Notes: a model not told the origin generated them from the letters alone. A stretch of 13,404 nucleotides of DNA from an uncultured Collinsella sp. (GCA_902482615.1 CABTAA010000019.1:1-13404); one strand, 5' to 3'; numbered from the stretch's first letter, positions 1 to 7,409 are shown. Made by a program: numbers and translations.

Positions 1-2
1 CG

Positions 3-137
3 ATCGCGCCGCTCGCGGACGACATGAGCCGCTTCATCCTGCGCCACCTGAGCGACTGGTCGCGCGAGAACGCCCACGCCTACCGCTGGCGCGGCGACTG
101 GCGCGACGCGGACTACTTCGACAAGGACCGCCTGTAG
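3..137 (+). CDS. C-terminal fragment of an unidentified protein (start outside window)
   Basis: Frame 3 is open from the left edge to a TAG at 135-137 and gives 44 residues ending in WRDADYFDKDRL. The fragment is rich in Trp, Arg and Asp and has no motif I recognise. Its codons are almost all G/C-ending, and it is visibly more GC-rich than the gene that follows 21 bp later, so it may be a highly expressed or older core gene beside less GC-rich accessory genes. It is called coding because the strong third-position GC bias continues up to a stop placed just before the next ribosome binding site. The function cannot be told from this piece. Confidence 0.6.
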   Translation: MAPLADDMSRFILRHLSDWSRENAHAYRWRGDWRDADYFDKDRL

Positions 138-158
138 GCGGCGGAAAGGGAAACACGG

Positions 159-1064
159 ATGGCAATTAATCAGAACGGGTCTGGCCGCAGGGGCGCCGGG
201 TCCAACGGATCGGATATCAACGATATCGTGAACCGCATGGGCGGTCCGCGCGTAGTGGTTGTCCTTGCCGTGGTGGTAATCATTGCCATTGTGGCGGTGA
301 CGTCCATCACAAGCGGCATTTCCGACACCAATCGGCAGACCGAGCAGCGTGCCGAGGCCAAACAGCAGCAAGAAGACGAGGCAGCGCGCGCTCAGCGTAA
401 AAAGGAAAAAGAAGAGCGCCACCAGGAAGAAGCGAAAAAGGCCACAGTGCTCACACTCGATGAGATTACGGACGAGGCACTGCGCTCGGACTTAGCGCTC
501 GATGCAGATGAGGACGGCAATATTTCGCAAGAGACTGCGGATGAAGCTAGCTCAATCGACGTCGAGTCGTTTGATTCGCTTCCGCTGTTGGCCAACTTCC
601 ACAACATCACGACGTTTGGCATCGGCGACTACGACAGCGAAAGCTACGACATGAGCTCCATTAGCAATATCACTCATCTGTCCATTGGCGACTGCTCGGT
701 GCCTCAGGTTGATCTCACACGTTTTCCTCAGCTACAGCGCGTTACCATAAACAGGCTCGAGAGCCCCGTCGATACCTTGAATGCCAAAAACATGTCCTCG
801 TTGACGAACGTCCAGATCGAAGGCCTTGATGGCAGTATTGGGACGCTTGACCTGTCGGGTGATGTGAACATCAAGGTCCTGAAGATCGGTTGCAGAGTCG
901 ATACACTCAATCTGTGCGGGGCAGGCAGGGAAGATGCCTTCCATTTCACTTTTACACCCAATTGTGTTGGCAAGATCTTGTACGACAGCGACACGAGCAG
1001 CAGCCTGGTCGAGTATTTGCAAAAAATGAGCAGTGACTACGGCTACACCATGGAGCAGCAGTAG
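159..1064 (+). CDS. Single-TM protein with EF-hand-like loop and degenerate leucine-rich ectodomain (paralog 1)
   Basis: 301 aa. A short Gly/Asn/Arg-rich N-terminus (1-30) is followed by one hydrophobic helix (about 31-50, VVVVLAVVVIIAIVAV). Next come a Gln/Glu/Lys-rich, probably coiled-coil stalk (57-95) and an acidic loop at 115-123 (DADEDGNIS) that resembles an EF-hand or dockerin calcium loop. Residues 150-280 are a series of about 20-residue beta-strand units with LRR-like spacing (ITHLSIGDCS, LTNVQIEGLDG, VKVLKIGC-like), ending in a short helical tail. Basic residues before the helix predict the C-terminal part outside the cell. ATG 159 is preceded by AAAGGG at 145-150. No signal-peptidase or sortase motif is seen. 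It is clearly paralogous to the next gene in TM, acidic loop, repeat register and C-terminus. A surface binding role is only a guess. Confidence 0.85.
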   Translation: MAINQNGSGRRGAGSNGSDINDIVNRMGGPRVVVVLAVVVIIAIVAVTSITSGISDTNRQTEQRAEAKQQQEDEAARAQRKKEKEERHQEEAKKATVLTLDEITDEALRSDLALDADEDGNISQETADEASSIDVESFDSLPLLANFHNITTFGIGDYDSESYDMSSISNITHLSIGDCSVPQVDLTRFPQLQRVTINRLESPVDTLNAKNMSSLTNVQIEGLDGSIGTLDLSGDVNIKVLKIGCRVDTLNLCGAGREDAFHFTFTPNCVGKILYDSDTSSSLVEYLQKMSSDYGYTMEQQ

Positions 1065-1079
1065 CGATGCGCTCAAGTG

Positions 1080-1084
1080 AGGAG
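1080..1084 (+). promoter_or_regulatory. Ribosome binding site AGGAG deciding the start of the second LRR-like gene
   Basis: AGGAG lies 7 nt upstream of ATG 1092. It overlaps the first codons that would be used if the in-frame GTG at 1077 were the start, so it argues for the shorter protein. Confidence 0.7.
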
Positions 1085-1091
1085 AAGCGAT

Positions 1092-2156
1092 ATGGCGAAT
1101 TTTAAGCCCGACATGTCTTGGCGGGATAACGAACGGGTTCAGCGTGTGACCGAGCAGCCTACGGGCGGGGCTAATGAGCCGGCTGCCGAGACGCCGGATG
1201 TGCGGGTGAATATGCGTCCGAACGGGCAGGCAACCGAACAGTCTGCTGGGCAGGCGCAGCAGACGCCGGGGCGTTCGACAAGTCGGATCCCTCGCCCTGC
1301 CAGGCAGCCGAATGGACAGGCGGCTGAACGTGCAAATGAAGCCGTTTCTCGCTTGGGCGGCGTTCGCGCCCTGGTAGTGCTTGCGGCGGTTGTGGTCATA
1401 GGCGCGGTTGCTGCCTTTGCCGTGATTGGCGGCGTCGGTGACGTGCAAGGCGCCGGAGAAGCCTCGTCGAGCGCCTCTAAAGAGTCGAGCTCAACTGACG
1501 CCTCTGGCTCCGAGACCAAGAAAGAAAAAGGTCTCGTCGATGTTGATGCGATCACGGATGATACCCTGCACGGGCTGCTTGCCGACTACGATAACGATGA
1601 CGATGGCCAGCTGACCGCCAAGGAGACCCAGCGCATCACAGAGCTGGTCGTGAGTGACGAGGTGACGGACTTCACGCCCATTAGCAAGCTGGACAAGCTC
1701 GACACGCTCGGCATCAATACCCTGAGCGCCAAGAGTGCAGACTTTAGCGAGCTCGAGGCACTCGAGGTGCTCAAGTTTGGCGACATGACGACCCAGGACC
1801 TCGACCTGAGCGTCTGTCCCAAGCTTAATTCCTTTAAGATCGAGGGCCTTAAGGGTGCTGTCAGTTCCATCAACGCCTCGGGTCTTAAGAACCTGATGTT
1901 CTTTACCGTTGACCAAGGCCTTCAGGGCGACGTCGAGAAGATTGATCTTTCGAACGATGACATTCTTGGCGCACTCGAGATTACCTGCAACGTCGGTGAG
2001 CTCAACCTGTCGGGTTGCAGCCACTCGTTCCCCAAGCTCAACATTGCCGCTGATCACATCGACAAGATCGTGGTCGACAGCAACACCAACGCGGACCTCG
2101 TGGCTACCCTGCGTGACCTCTGCGCTCAGAAAGGCTGGACGCTAGAGGAGCGGTAG
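1092..2156 (+). CDS. Single-TM protein with EF-hand-like loop and degenerate leucine-rich ectodomain (paralog 2)
   Basis: 354 aa from ATG 1092. A GTG at 1077 is in frame, but AGGAG at 1080-1084 lies inside that extension and sits 7 nt before ATG 1092, so 1092 is preferred. The N-terminal 90 residues are a low-complexity Gln/Ala/Pro/Arg tail, followed by a TM helix (about 91-113) and a Ser/Ala-rich linker (120-142). An acidic loop at 165-178 (DYDNDDDGQLTAKE) has the D-x-D-x-D-G spacing and a Glu near position 12 of EF-hand loops. LRR-like units cover about 190-330 (LDTLGINTLS, LEVLKFGDM, LNSFKIEGLKG, LGALEITC, VGELNLSGC). It is 27 bp after paralog 1 and probably co-transcribed. The ectodomains align throughout, whereas the cytoplasmic tails differ greatly. 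Unknown function. Confidence 0.87.
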   Translation: MANFKPDMSWRDNERVQRVTEQPTGGANEPAAETPDVRVNMRPNGQATEQSAGQAQQTPGRSTSRIPRPARQPNGQAAERANEAVSRLGGVRALVVLAAVVVIGAVAAFAVIGGVGDVQGAGEASSSASKESSSTDASGSETKKEKGLVDVDAITDDTLHGLLADYDNDDDGQLTAKETQRITELVVSDEVTDFTPISKLDKLDTLGINTLSAKSADFSELEALEVLKFGDMTTQDLDLSVCPKLNSFKIEGLKGAVSSINASGLKNLMFFTVDQGLQGDVEKIDLSNDDILGALEITCNVGELNLSGCSHSFPKLNIAADHIDKIVVDSNTNADLVATLRDLCAQKGWTLEER

Positions 2157-2206
2157 GGTCCCTTGAAGCGGCAGAGCATCTTTTGCTGCAAGGCCATAAA
2201 CGAACA

Positions 2207-2248
2207 AAAAGAAGCGGGGCTCGGCCATTTACGAGCCCCGCTTCTTTT
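2207..2248. terminator. Bidirectional rho-independent terminator between convergent genes
   Basis: A perfect 17-bp stem pairs 2207-2223 with 2232-2248 around an 8-nt loop (2224-2231, GCCATTTA). The stem is GC-rich at the top (GCGGGGCTCG) with an A-run at its left foot and a T-run at its right foot, so it reads as an intrinsic terminator on either strand. It sits about 50 bp after the second LRR-like gene and about 45 bp after the end of the TIR gene, which converge here. Confidence 0.9.
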
Positions 2249-2293
2249 CGTTCATTATTGCTGGATGGTTTTTCTTTCCAGTCCATTTTCCTC

Positions 2294-3517
2294 TTACGAC
2301 TGTTTTCCCATCCTGTATTCCTCCTCAAGATCGTTGATGGTTTTATTTTCATCGGTCGTCCACATAGTTTTACCGTTGGAGCTTCGGCCTGCTACGAATC
2401 CCGCTGCCGCCGAGGGGCTCGAAAACGCAATGTCACCGGTGAGCACGCAATCTTCTATGAGGTCTGCATGCATGCTGCGTTGCTTGATGACGGAGACCGG
2501 GCAGCTTGCCGTAAGATCCCTGGCAATTTTTGTGCCTTTTTCGACGATAAAAACGCCATCGGACACATGAGCGGTCCCTTCGGAGCTCTTTGTCGAGAGA
2601 TGAAACACATGGTCGGAAAGTGCGGCGGCAAGCTCGTCGTCTAATGGCTTGACCGTCTTCGCTTCCGCAATCGTAGAATCCTCTTCCTCAACCATTTGTT
2701 TGCTCTTAATGATTGAATCTGCAACGATGAAAATCTTGTTAGCAAGCCAGCGAACGATACAGTCTTTCACGAAATCGTAATCAGACCCCTGCGCATCGTC
2801 CTTAAGAAGCTCAATGAACTTAGGGAGGACCGCCTCTAGGCCATTGAACTCTTTGATTGAATCCCAAGTGCTACGGGCGTTATTTGCTGAGTTCTTATCT
2901 TTTGAGGGATTGTCGGAGACGCTTTTGTCGCCGCTTTCCTTATCGCGGATTTCGCGGGTCTGTTCTTTAGCGAGTGACTCGTCATGATCGTTTTTGTCGT
3001 CATGGCTGTCCGAGCTAGTTTGACTGGATTTTTCTTTTGCAGCGGGTTCTCCGTCGGGGCTTTCGCCATATTTCTTTTTTATATTCGCTTCAATTTTATC
3101 TTGGCTTGTCCAAAAAACGGGAATGCAGCGGCGAGGCCTATCATCCTTGTCAGTTTTTTCCTCATTTTCTCCTTCAGCGTTTTCAAGGAAATGATTGTAT
3201 TCGTGACAGCAGTTCTTGCTTTCGATATAGCCAGGCGTTATGAAAGCAAGCAGGATGTCCGAGTCTTCGAGAGCTTCATTCATCTTCTGTTCCCAGCGCT
3301 GCCCGTAATCGATGGAGACGATATCGGTGAACTTGTCAATTCGATAGTCGGTCAAAGCAAGCATATCTTTGCTTGTGTTGAGCATATCTAGGGTTCTGTC
3401 AACGATATCGAGCATGTGGTTGAATATGTTGTCCGCACGTCGGTAGCTTACGAATATCTGTAGAAGGGTGTGGCCCTCGCTATCTTGCTTTATATTTGCG
3501 GTGGATGGCTTTCCCAT
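2294..3517 (-). CDS. TIR-domain protein with C-terminal DUF4357 (putative NAD-consuming signalling enzyme)
   Basis: 407 aa. The TIR domain covers about 18-140: the betaA motif is LLQIFVSYRRADN (18-30), the betaD-like segment is DILLAFITPGYIES (87-100), and the conserved S-x5-E pattern follows, with S100 and E106 in SKNCCHEY. E106 matches the catalytic Glu of NAD-cleaving TIR domains. A charged Lys/Asp/Ser linker (about 150-215) leads to a helical segment (220-280) and a DUF4357-like domain (about 303-397: DGVFIVEKGTK, then AFSSPSAAAGFVAGRSSNGKTMW). DUF4357 is known mainly at the C-terminus of GIY-YIG nucleases; no nuclease motif is visible here. ATG 3517 follows GAGAGG 8 nt upstream; an upstream in-frame start would overlap the RyR gene's stop. 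The gene starts 25 bp after the RyR-channel gene and is probably co-transcribed. It is visibly more AT-rich than its neighbours, which suggests transfer. NADase activity is inferred. Confidence 0.88.
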   Translation of the reverse strand: MGKPSTANIKQDSEGHTLLQIFVSYRRADNIFNHMLDIVDRTLDMLNTSKDMLALTDYRIDKFTDIVSIDYGQRWEQKMNEALEDSDILLAFITPGYIESKNCCHEYNHFLENAEGENEEKTDKDDRPRRCIPVFWTSQDKIEANIKKKYGESPDGEPAAKEKSSQTSSDSHDDKNDHDESLAKEQTREIRDKESGDKSVSDNPSKDKNSANNARSTWDSIKEFNGLEAVLPKFIELLKDDAQGSDYDFVKDCIVRWLANKIFIVADSIIKSKQMVEEEDSTIAEAKTVKPLDDELAAALSDHVFHLSTKSSEGTAHVSDGVFIVEKGTKIARDLTASCPVSVIKQRSMHADLIEDCVLTGDIAFSSPSAAAGFVAGRSSNGKTMWTTDENKTINDLEEEYRMGKQS

Positions 3518-3542
3518 ATTGCAATCCTCTCGATTGAAATCG

Positions 3543-5960
3543 TTATTTATCCATGTCCTTCTTGGGCTTGACAACATTTCCCTTGGCGATGCGGGCCGAG
3601 AGGGCGACGATGATTCGGTCGTAGGCGTAGACGTCTTTTCCTAGCAGGAACCCGCGGGCACCAAGTACGTCGTTGTCAGGTGTCATGTAGGCGTGACGCA
3701 TGAGGATGTCGGACTTGCGAACGCCTTCGGCCCCACTCTTGTTGACCTTGCCGCTCAGGAACGCATCGACGGCTGCTGCACGCATACGCTGTTCGCGTTC
3801 CTGTTCGATGGTGCCGTGTCCCAGTTCGGTCATGCCCGTTGCCCGGCAATAGGCAAGCCAACGATCGTGCTCCATGTCTCCTAAACGACAAATAAGGTTG
3901 AATTCCTCGCGGTTCTTCTGCTCGTTGGCATCGAACTCGGCTTTGGTGGCTGCGTCGGGAACGACGGAGCTTAATATCGCATTGGCAATGTTGTCGTTAT
4001 TCGAAGCCGGCTTGACCTTGCCCTGCAGCTTTTCCCTCCAGGCATGCTCGAAGGATCCCTGTTCCACGTCGGCGTCGCTAAAGCCAAGCGCCCAGAAGCG
4101 GTAGGGGATATGTGCTGCCGAAGCTCGGCTGCTGCTCTTGTTGGATTCTTTGCCGTTGTAACTATTGACTGCCTTATCAACGGCGAGCGTTGCGTCAAAA
4201 TCATTCTTAATGGAGCCATTAAAGCAAAGGTCGTATGCCGCATTGAGCTGCACGGCCAGGCGCTCGCGCTCGTCATTGATGATGTTGCTGTAGGTGTAGA
4301 ACGCCTTGCGGGCACCAAACGGATGCATGATTTTGGCGGCGTCTTTGCCGATCGTCTGAGTCTTATCGAGGCTTTTAAGGGCGCCTAGGATTTCTTCGCT
4401 CTCGATATGGGGACAGATGACGGGTTGCTGTTTGGTGTAGTCCGGTGAGCCCTGGTCGATAAAGCGATTGAAGATCTGACGTTGGAGCATGAGCGAATAG
4501 GAGAGGTTTTGTCCACAATCTCCCATGGTCACAAAAGCGTAAAGACGAGCGTCATCGGTAATTAGCGCGCTGTCGGCCTTGGACGATACGCGTTTGTTTT
4601 GAGCGTCGTAGTACAGCGTGGTGACGGTGCCGCCTGCAATAAGGCGATCAGTTGTAACCGAGGGCGCCTCAGCTTCTACAAAGCGAATTGTCGGCATGCC
4701 GTTGCAGCTTTCGCCAAACATCTCGGGGTAGCGGGCTGCTTCGCGTTCAAGTATCGTTCGGGCGTTGGGGTCGACAACAACAATGTTCAGACGAACGCCC
4801 GGCATGCGGCCCATCCAGAAGGAAGTGCGTGTTGCCTGCATGCCGAAATCGCCTGCGCCGAAAACGAGAACGGTGAGATTCTGAGGCTTGGGATTTGGGT
4901 TGACGGAGATATCGATGGGTTCGAGCACGCTGTAGAGCGGAGCCTCTTCAAGTACATCGTATATTTCGTCTTGTACGCGTGAGAGCAAGTGAAGACAAGT
5001 CGGCTCATTGTCGGCTTTGATGGCATCGAAGATCTGGGCATCATCGGGGTTCTTGTGGGTGCAATGGAGCGTAATCTTGGGCGCGCAGCCGGCCTGAGGA
5101 TCCTTGTGCGTCGCTTCGAGCATGTCGATCGTCGCGCTGACATTGTGTTCGGTTTCTTCGCTCGTTGCGACGACGTCAACTGCGAGCAGATGCTTAACTG
5201 CATCGCGCAGCGATGTAATCGTTGTGAGCACATCGGCTGCTTCGGTGTCGGTGAACACATAGCGCACATAGCCCTGGCACAGATTGCGCAGCACGCGCTG
5301 ACGTTCGCTGTCCTCGTCGCTGCCTAGACAGAAGATGAGGGCGATGTCGCCGTTGCCATTCGCGTTATTGAGTGTTCCGTCCTTGATGTTGTTAACGATA
5401 TCACGCGCGAGCAACTCGGTGTTGGCGTCGACACTCTCAAAGATAATTGCATGGTCGGCATATTTGAGATGACGCTTGATAACGCTGCCCGAGAGACGCG
5501 TAGCAACAGCGTTGAAGGCAAATAGGCCAATTTCAACGGGAAGGGCGATGATGTATGCAAGTGTGAGCAGCGAATAGAGCAAGTTGAATACCTGGCCGGC
5601 AATGCTGCCGCCAAGGGGAATAGCGCTATAGACGGTTGACGTCACATCGGTGAGGCCGGTCTGGATGGTCGTTGTCCATCCCACGGCAAAGAAGTTGGTG
5701 ATGACCCAGCTAATAAAGTTGAAGGCTCCCGGCTCCCAGCCCCCGCCAAGATCCGAAGAAAAGCACTGCGCCCAGGTAACGGGGGCAAATAGGCAAAAAG
5801 CGCCAAGAGCAAGAATTCCAAAGGCGACGATGCGACGGTTGGAATTGATCTCGAAGCCAAAAAGTTTGTGCTGATAGTTGTGCCGTTCCAAGTGTATGGA
5901 ATAGCAGAGCGCGACGAGAGCGACGAGGAATGCCGCGAACCAACAGATTGGAGAAATCAA
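3543..5960 (-). CDS. Channel-like membrane protein with TrkA-N/RCK-like domains and C-terminal RyR-like domain
   Basis: 805 aa from a TTG start. Hydrophobic segments lie at about 4-22, 43-65 and 119-148, with a re-entrant-looking stretch at 82-104 (ISWVITNFFAVGWTTTIQ) between the last two. This resembles a pore module but lacks the potassium filter TVGYG. A first RCK/TrkA-N-like region begins at 165 (YADHAIIFESVDAN). A second Rossmann fold begins at 361 (LTVLVFGAGDFG), with GxGxxG at 368-373 and an acidic strand end at VVVDPNA (394-400). The C-terminus (about 687-790) has RyR-domain hallmarks: LGDMEHDRWLAYCRATGM, then RHAYMTP and YAYDRIIVALSARI. RyR domains outside animal calcium channels occur in bacteria and have been proposed to bind nucleotide-derived ligands. 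With the TIR gene next in the operon, this is a plausible membrane effector or sensor. Ion selectivity and ligand cannot be read from sequence. Confidence 0.82.
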   Translation of the reverse strand: MISPICWFAAFLVALVALCYSIHLERHNYQHKLFGFEINSNRRIVAFGILALGAFCLFAPVTWAQCFSSDLGGGWEPGAFNFISWVITNFFAVGWTTTIQTGLTDVTSTVYSAIPLGGSIAGQVFNLLYSLLTLAYIIALPVEIGLFAFNAVATRLSGSVIKRHLKYADHAIIFESVDANTELLARDIVNNIKDGTLNNANGNGDIALIFCLGSDEDSERQRVLRNLCQGYVRYVFTDTEAADVLTTITSLRDAVKHLLAVDVVATSEETEHNVSATIDMLEATHKDPQAGCAPKITLHCTHKNPDDAQIFDAIKADNEPTCLHLLSRVQDEIYDVLEEAPLYSVLEPIDISVNPNPKPQNLTVLVFGAGDFGMQATRTSFWMGRMPGVRLNIVVVDPNARTILEREAARYPEMFGESCNGMPTIRFVEAEAPSVTTDRLIAGGTVTTLYYDAQNKRVSSKADSALITDDARLYAFVTMGDCGQNLSYSLMLQRQIFNRFIDQGSPDYTKQQPVICPHIESEEILGALKSLDKTQTIGKDAAKIMHPFGARKAFYTYSNIINDERERLAVQLNAAYDLCFNGSIKNDFDATLAVDKAVNSYNGKESNKSSSRASAAHIPYRFWALGFSDADVEQGSFEHAWREKLQGKVKPASNNDNIANAILSSVVPDAATKAEFDANEQKNREEFNLICRLGDMEHDRWLAYCRATGMTELGHGTIEQEREQRMRAAAVDAFLSGKVNKSGAEGVRKSDILMRHAYMTPDNDVLGARGFLLGKDVYAYDRIIVALSARIAKGNVVKPKKDMDK

Positions 5961-5967
5961 AGTAGGT

Positions 5968-5974
5968 ACCTCCT
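5968..5974 (-). promoter_or_regulatory. Strong Shine-Dalgarno AGGAGGT supporting a TTG start
   Basis: On the minus strand AGGAGGT lies 7 nt upstream of TTG 5960, the best ribosome binding site in the window. It supports the TTG codon as the start of the RyR-channel gene and predicts efficient translation despite the weak start codon. Confidence 0.8.
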
Positions 5975-6020
5975 GTGAGTATAGAGATGAACGGATAACG
6001 TGAACTGGGCCTGTTGCCGT

Positions 6021-7292
6021 CTACGTAAGCATGCGGTCTCTCAGCTCGGCCGCCTCGTTAATCTCGACATTCGTGCGGCCTTGGAGATCTTCGGTGCGCT
6101 TGCTGGTGAGCTTGCCGTCCTTTAGTCCGTAGGTGGTGTACTGAACGATTGCGCCGGCGGTTTCGGCTGCCTGACGTAGGGGCTCGTAGGTGTCGGTTTG
6201 TTCGCACCATGCACAGAAATCATCAACGGTGGCGTTGGGATTGCTGCTAAAGAGTCGATACCATTCGCGTCCAAAGCTGCCAAGGACCGAGAACGTCTTT
6301 TTCTCGACAAGCTTGTCGCCCTTGTATTTGTAGTCCAGCGTAAGGTCCACCAGATAGGCGGCTCCCGTTTCAAAGGCGTTCTCATTGCCCTGATGACCGA
6401 TGACCTCGGCCTCCGGGTAGTACTTGTCAATAAACTCGGCAGCGTCGCCTTCGTAGTCGGCAACGATGCGCACACTCTGTACCTTGCCCCGCTTGTACGT
6501 GCAGTGCAGGATGCGCAGCAATCGCTCCCGCCAAAACGCATAGGAAAACAGGTGGTCGACAAAGTGCGGGTTCTCAAGCCGATTGGCCCGATCCATCCAA
6601 ACAGTTTGGAACAGTTGGTAGTCGGCCTGCGGCTCGCCCGTGACCTCGCGGAACCACTGTACGGCGACGTCGGCGGGGATATAGAACGATAGTCGCTCCT
6701 GCGGAGTACCGCTCTTGGTCGTTTTGGCGCGCAGGGGAATCTCGACCTCGTAGCCAGAACCGTCGTCCGTTCCGCAGTTTAAAACGGGCGGCAGCATAAA
6801 CTGGCAGGGGCCCTCGCCGCATACGCGCATCGGCTGGGGGCTAACAGGTTGCCCTTCAAACTCCATCTCGATGTCTGTGTCGTCTTCTTCGTCCTCGTCA
6901 TCATCTTCGATGCCAAGGTCGTAGCCGGTGTAGTAGTCATCCAGGTGTCGTTCGTTTACATTTCGCCCGTTTACGACGTCAAAGACGGTAACGCCCGTCA
7001 TGCGGTCGCAATACTTTGCGACTTCAAAGAGGTTGCAGCTCTCCTCGGGCGTAAAGTTATCCATGCGGTGCAGGAACTCGGTAGCGCATTCCTCGGGATC
7101 ATAGCCGTCCATGTCGCTGTCACCGACCCAAAAGTTGGGATCACGATTGCTTTTGAAGTACCACCAGTACCAGACGGGGCAGAATACCGCATTTACGCCA
7201 AAAAAGACCTTTTGGATGATGTTGCCGTTGCCGTCGAACTTGTAATCGAGCGGCAAGTTAACAACCGGATCGTTTGATGTGTCACGCGCCAT
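6021..7292 (-). CDS. Unrecognised 423-aa protein with an internal duplication and acidic middle
   Basis: I recognise no known family. ATG 7292 follows GGGAG with 6-nt spacing. The N-terminal segment (about 13-55, LDYKFDGNGNIIQKVFFGV, later WYWWYFKSN) and a C-terminal segment (about 313-355, LDYKYKGDKLVEKKTFSVL, later REWYRLFSSN) align in order, so the protein seems built from two copies of one domain. Between them are a Cys-containing region, a very acidic run (about 129-145) and a central domain with RLSFYIPADVAVQWF. No TM segment or signal peptide is evident, so it is probably cytosolic. It lies upstream of the RyR-channel gene with a 60-bp gap and is read in the same direction, so a shared transcript is likely. 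Its promoter region carries the GTTGCGCAAC palindrome. Confidence 0.85.
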   Translation of the reverse strand: MARDTSNDPVVNLPLDYKFDGNGNIIQKVFFGVNAVFCPVWYWWYFKSNRDPNFWVGDSDMDGYDPEECATEFLHRMDNFTPEESCNLFEVAKYCDRMTGVTVFDVVNGRNVNERHLDDYYTGYDLGIEDDDEDEEDDTDIEMEFEGQPVSPQPMRVCGEGPCQFMLPPVLNCGTDDGSGYEVEIPLRAKTTKSGTPQERLSFYIPADVAVQWFREVTGEPQADYQLFQTVWMDRANRLENPHFVDHLFSYAFWRERLLRILHCTYKRGKVQSVRIVADYEGDAAEFIDKYYPEAEVIGHQGNENAFETGAAYLVDLTLDYKYKGDKLVEKKTFSVLGSFGREWYRLFSSNPNATVDDFCAWCEQTDTYEPLRQAAETAGAIVQYTTYGLKDGKLTSKRTEDLQGRTNVEINEAAELRDRMLT

Positions 7293-7320
7293 GGTGTGCT
7301 CCCTGCGATGATTTGTGTTA

Positions 7321-7359
7321 CGCGCGCAGGTCGGATTCGATGCGTCTGACCTGCGCGCG
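7321..7359 (-). other. GC-rich hairpin in the 5' untranslated region of the 423-aa gene
   Basis: A perfect 12-bp stem pairs 7321-7332 (CGCGCGCAGGTC) with 7348-7359, around a 15-nt loop that can add a few more pairs. No T-run follows on either strand, so it is not a normal intrinsic terminator. If the promoter at 7373-7408 is used, transcription starts near 7366 and this hairpin forms almost at the 5' end of the mRNA, about 30 nt before the start codon. It could protect the mRNA or be a regulatory target. Confidence 0.6.
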
Positions 7360-7372
7360 CCTGTTACTTCGC

Positions 7373-7409
7373 ATACTAGGCCGCCTGCGCTGCATTCTGT
7401 TGCGCAACA
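7373..7409 (-). promoter_or_regulatory. Palindrome-linked promoter of the 423-aa gene and downstream RyR/TIR genes
   Basis: TGTTGCGCAACA, a perfect 12-bp palindrome, occupies 7398-7409. On the minus strand, exactly 20 nt after the GTTGCGCAAC core, lies TAGTAT (7378-7373), a good -10 hexamer. The predicted start is near 7366, about 74 nt before ATG 7292. A degenerate second copy (TGCCGCGCAACA, 10 of 12 matching) lies 45 bp away at 7443-7454. No good -35 hexamer is present; the palindrome overlaps that position. Confidence 0.6.

Noticed and set aside
3..137. Left edge as a second assembly chimera, since it is much more GC-rich than the next gene
   Set aside because: Only 135 bp; it ends naturally before a normal gene start, and GC variation of this size occurs within Coriobacteriia genomes. 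No foreign signature was seen.
732..1448. Long minus-strand open frame opposite the LRR-like genes
   Set aside because: It straddles the boundary of two well-supported plus-strand genes, has no ribosome binding site or recognisable motif, and is explained by third-position GC bias.
5978..5983. TATACT on the minus strand as a separate promoter for the RyR/TIR genes
   Set aside because: Good -10 match, but the start would fall inside the AGGAGGT ribosome binding site (5968-5974), and no -35 lies at the right distance. A minor promoter cannot be excluded.
7321..7359. Intrinsic terminator after the triple-repeat gene
   Set aside because: No T-run follows the hairpin on the minus strand, and it lies downstream of the promoter of the next gene, so a leader role fits better.
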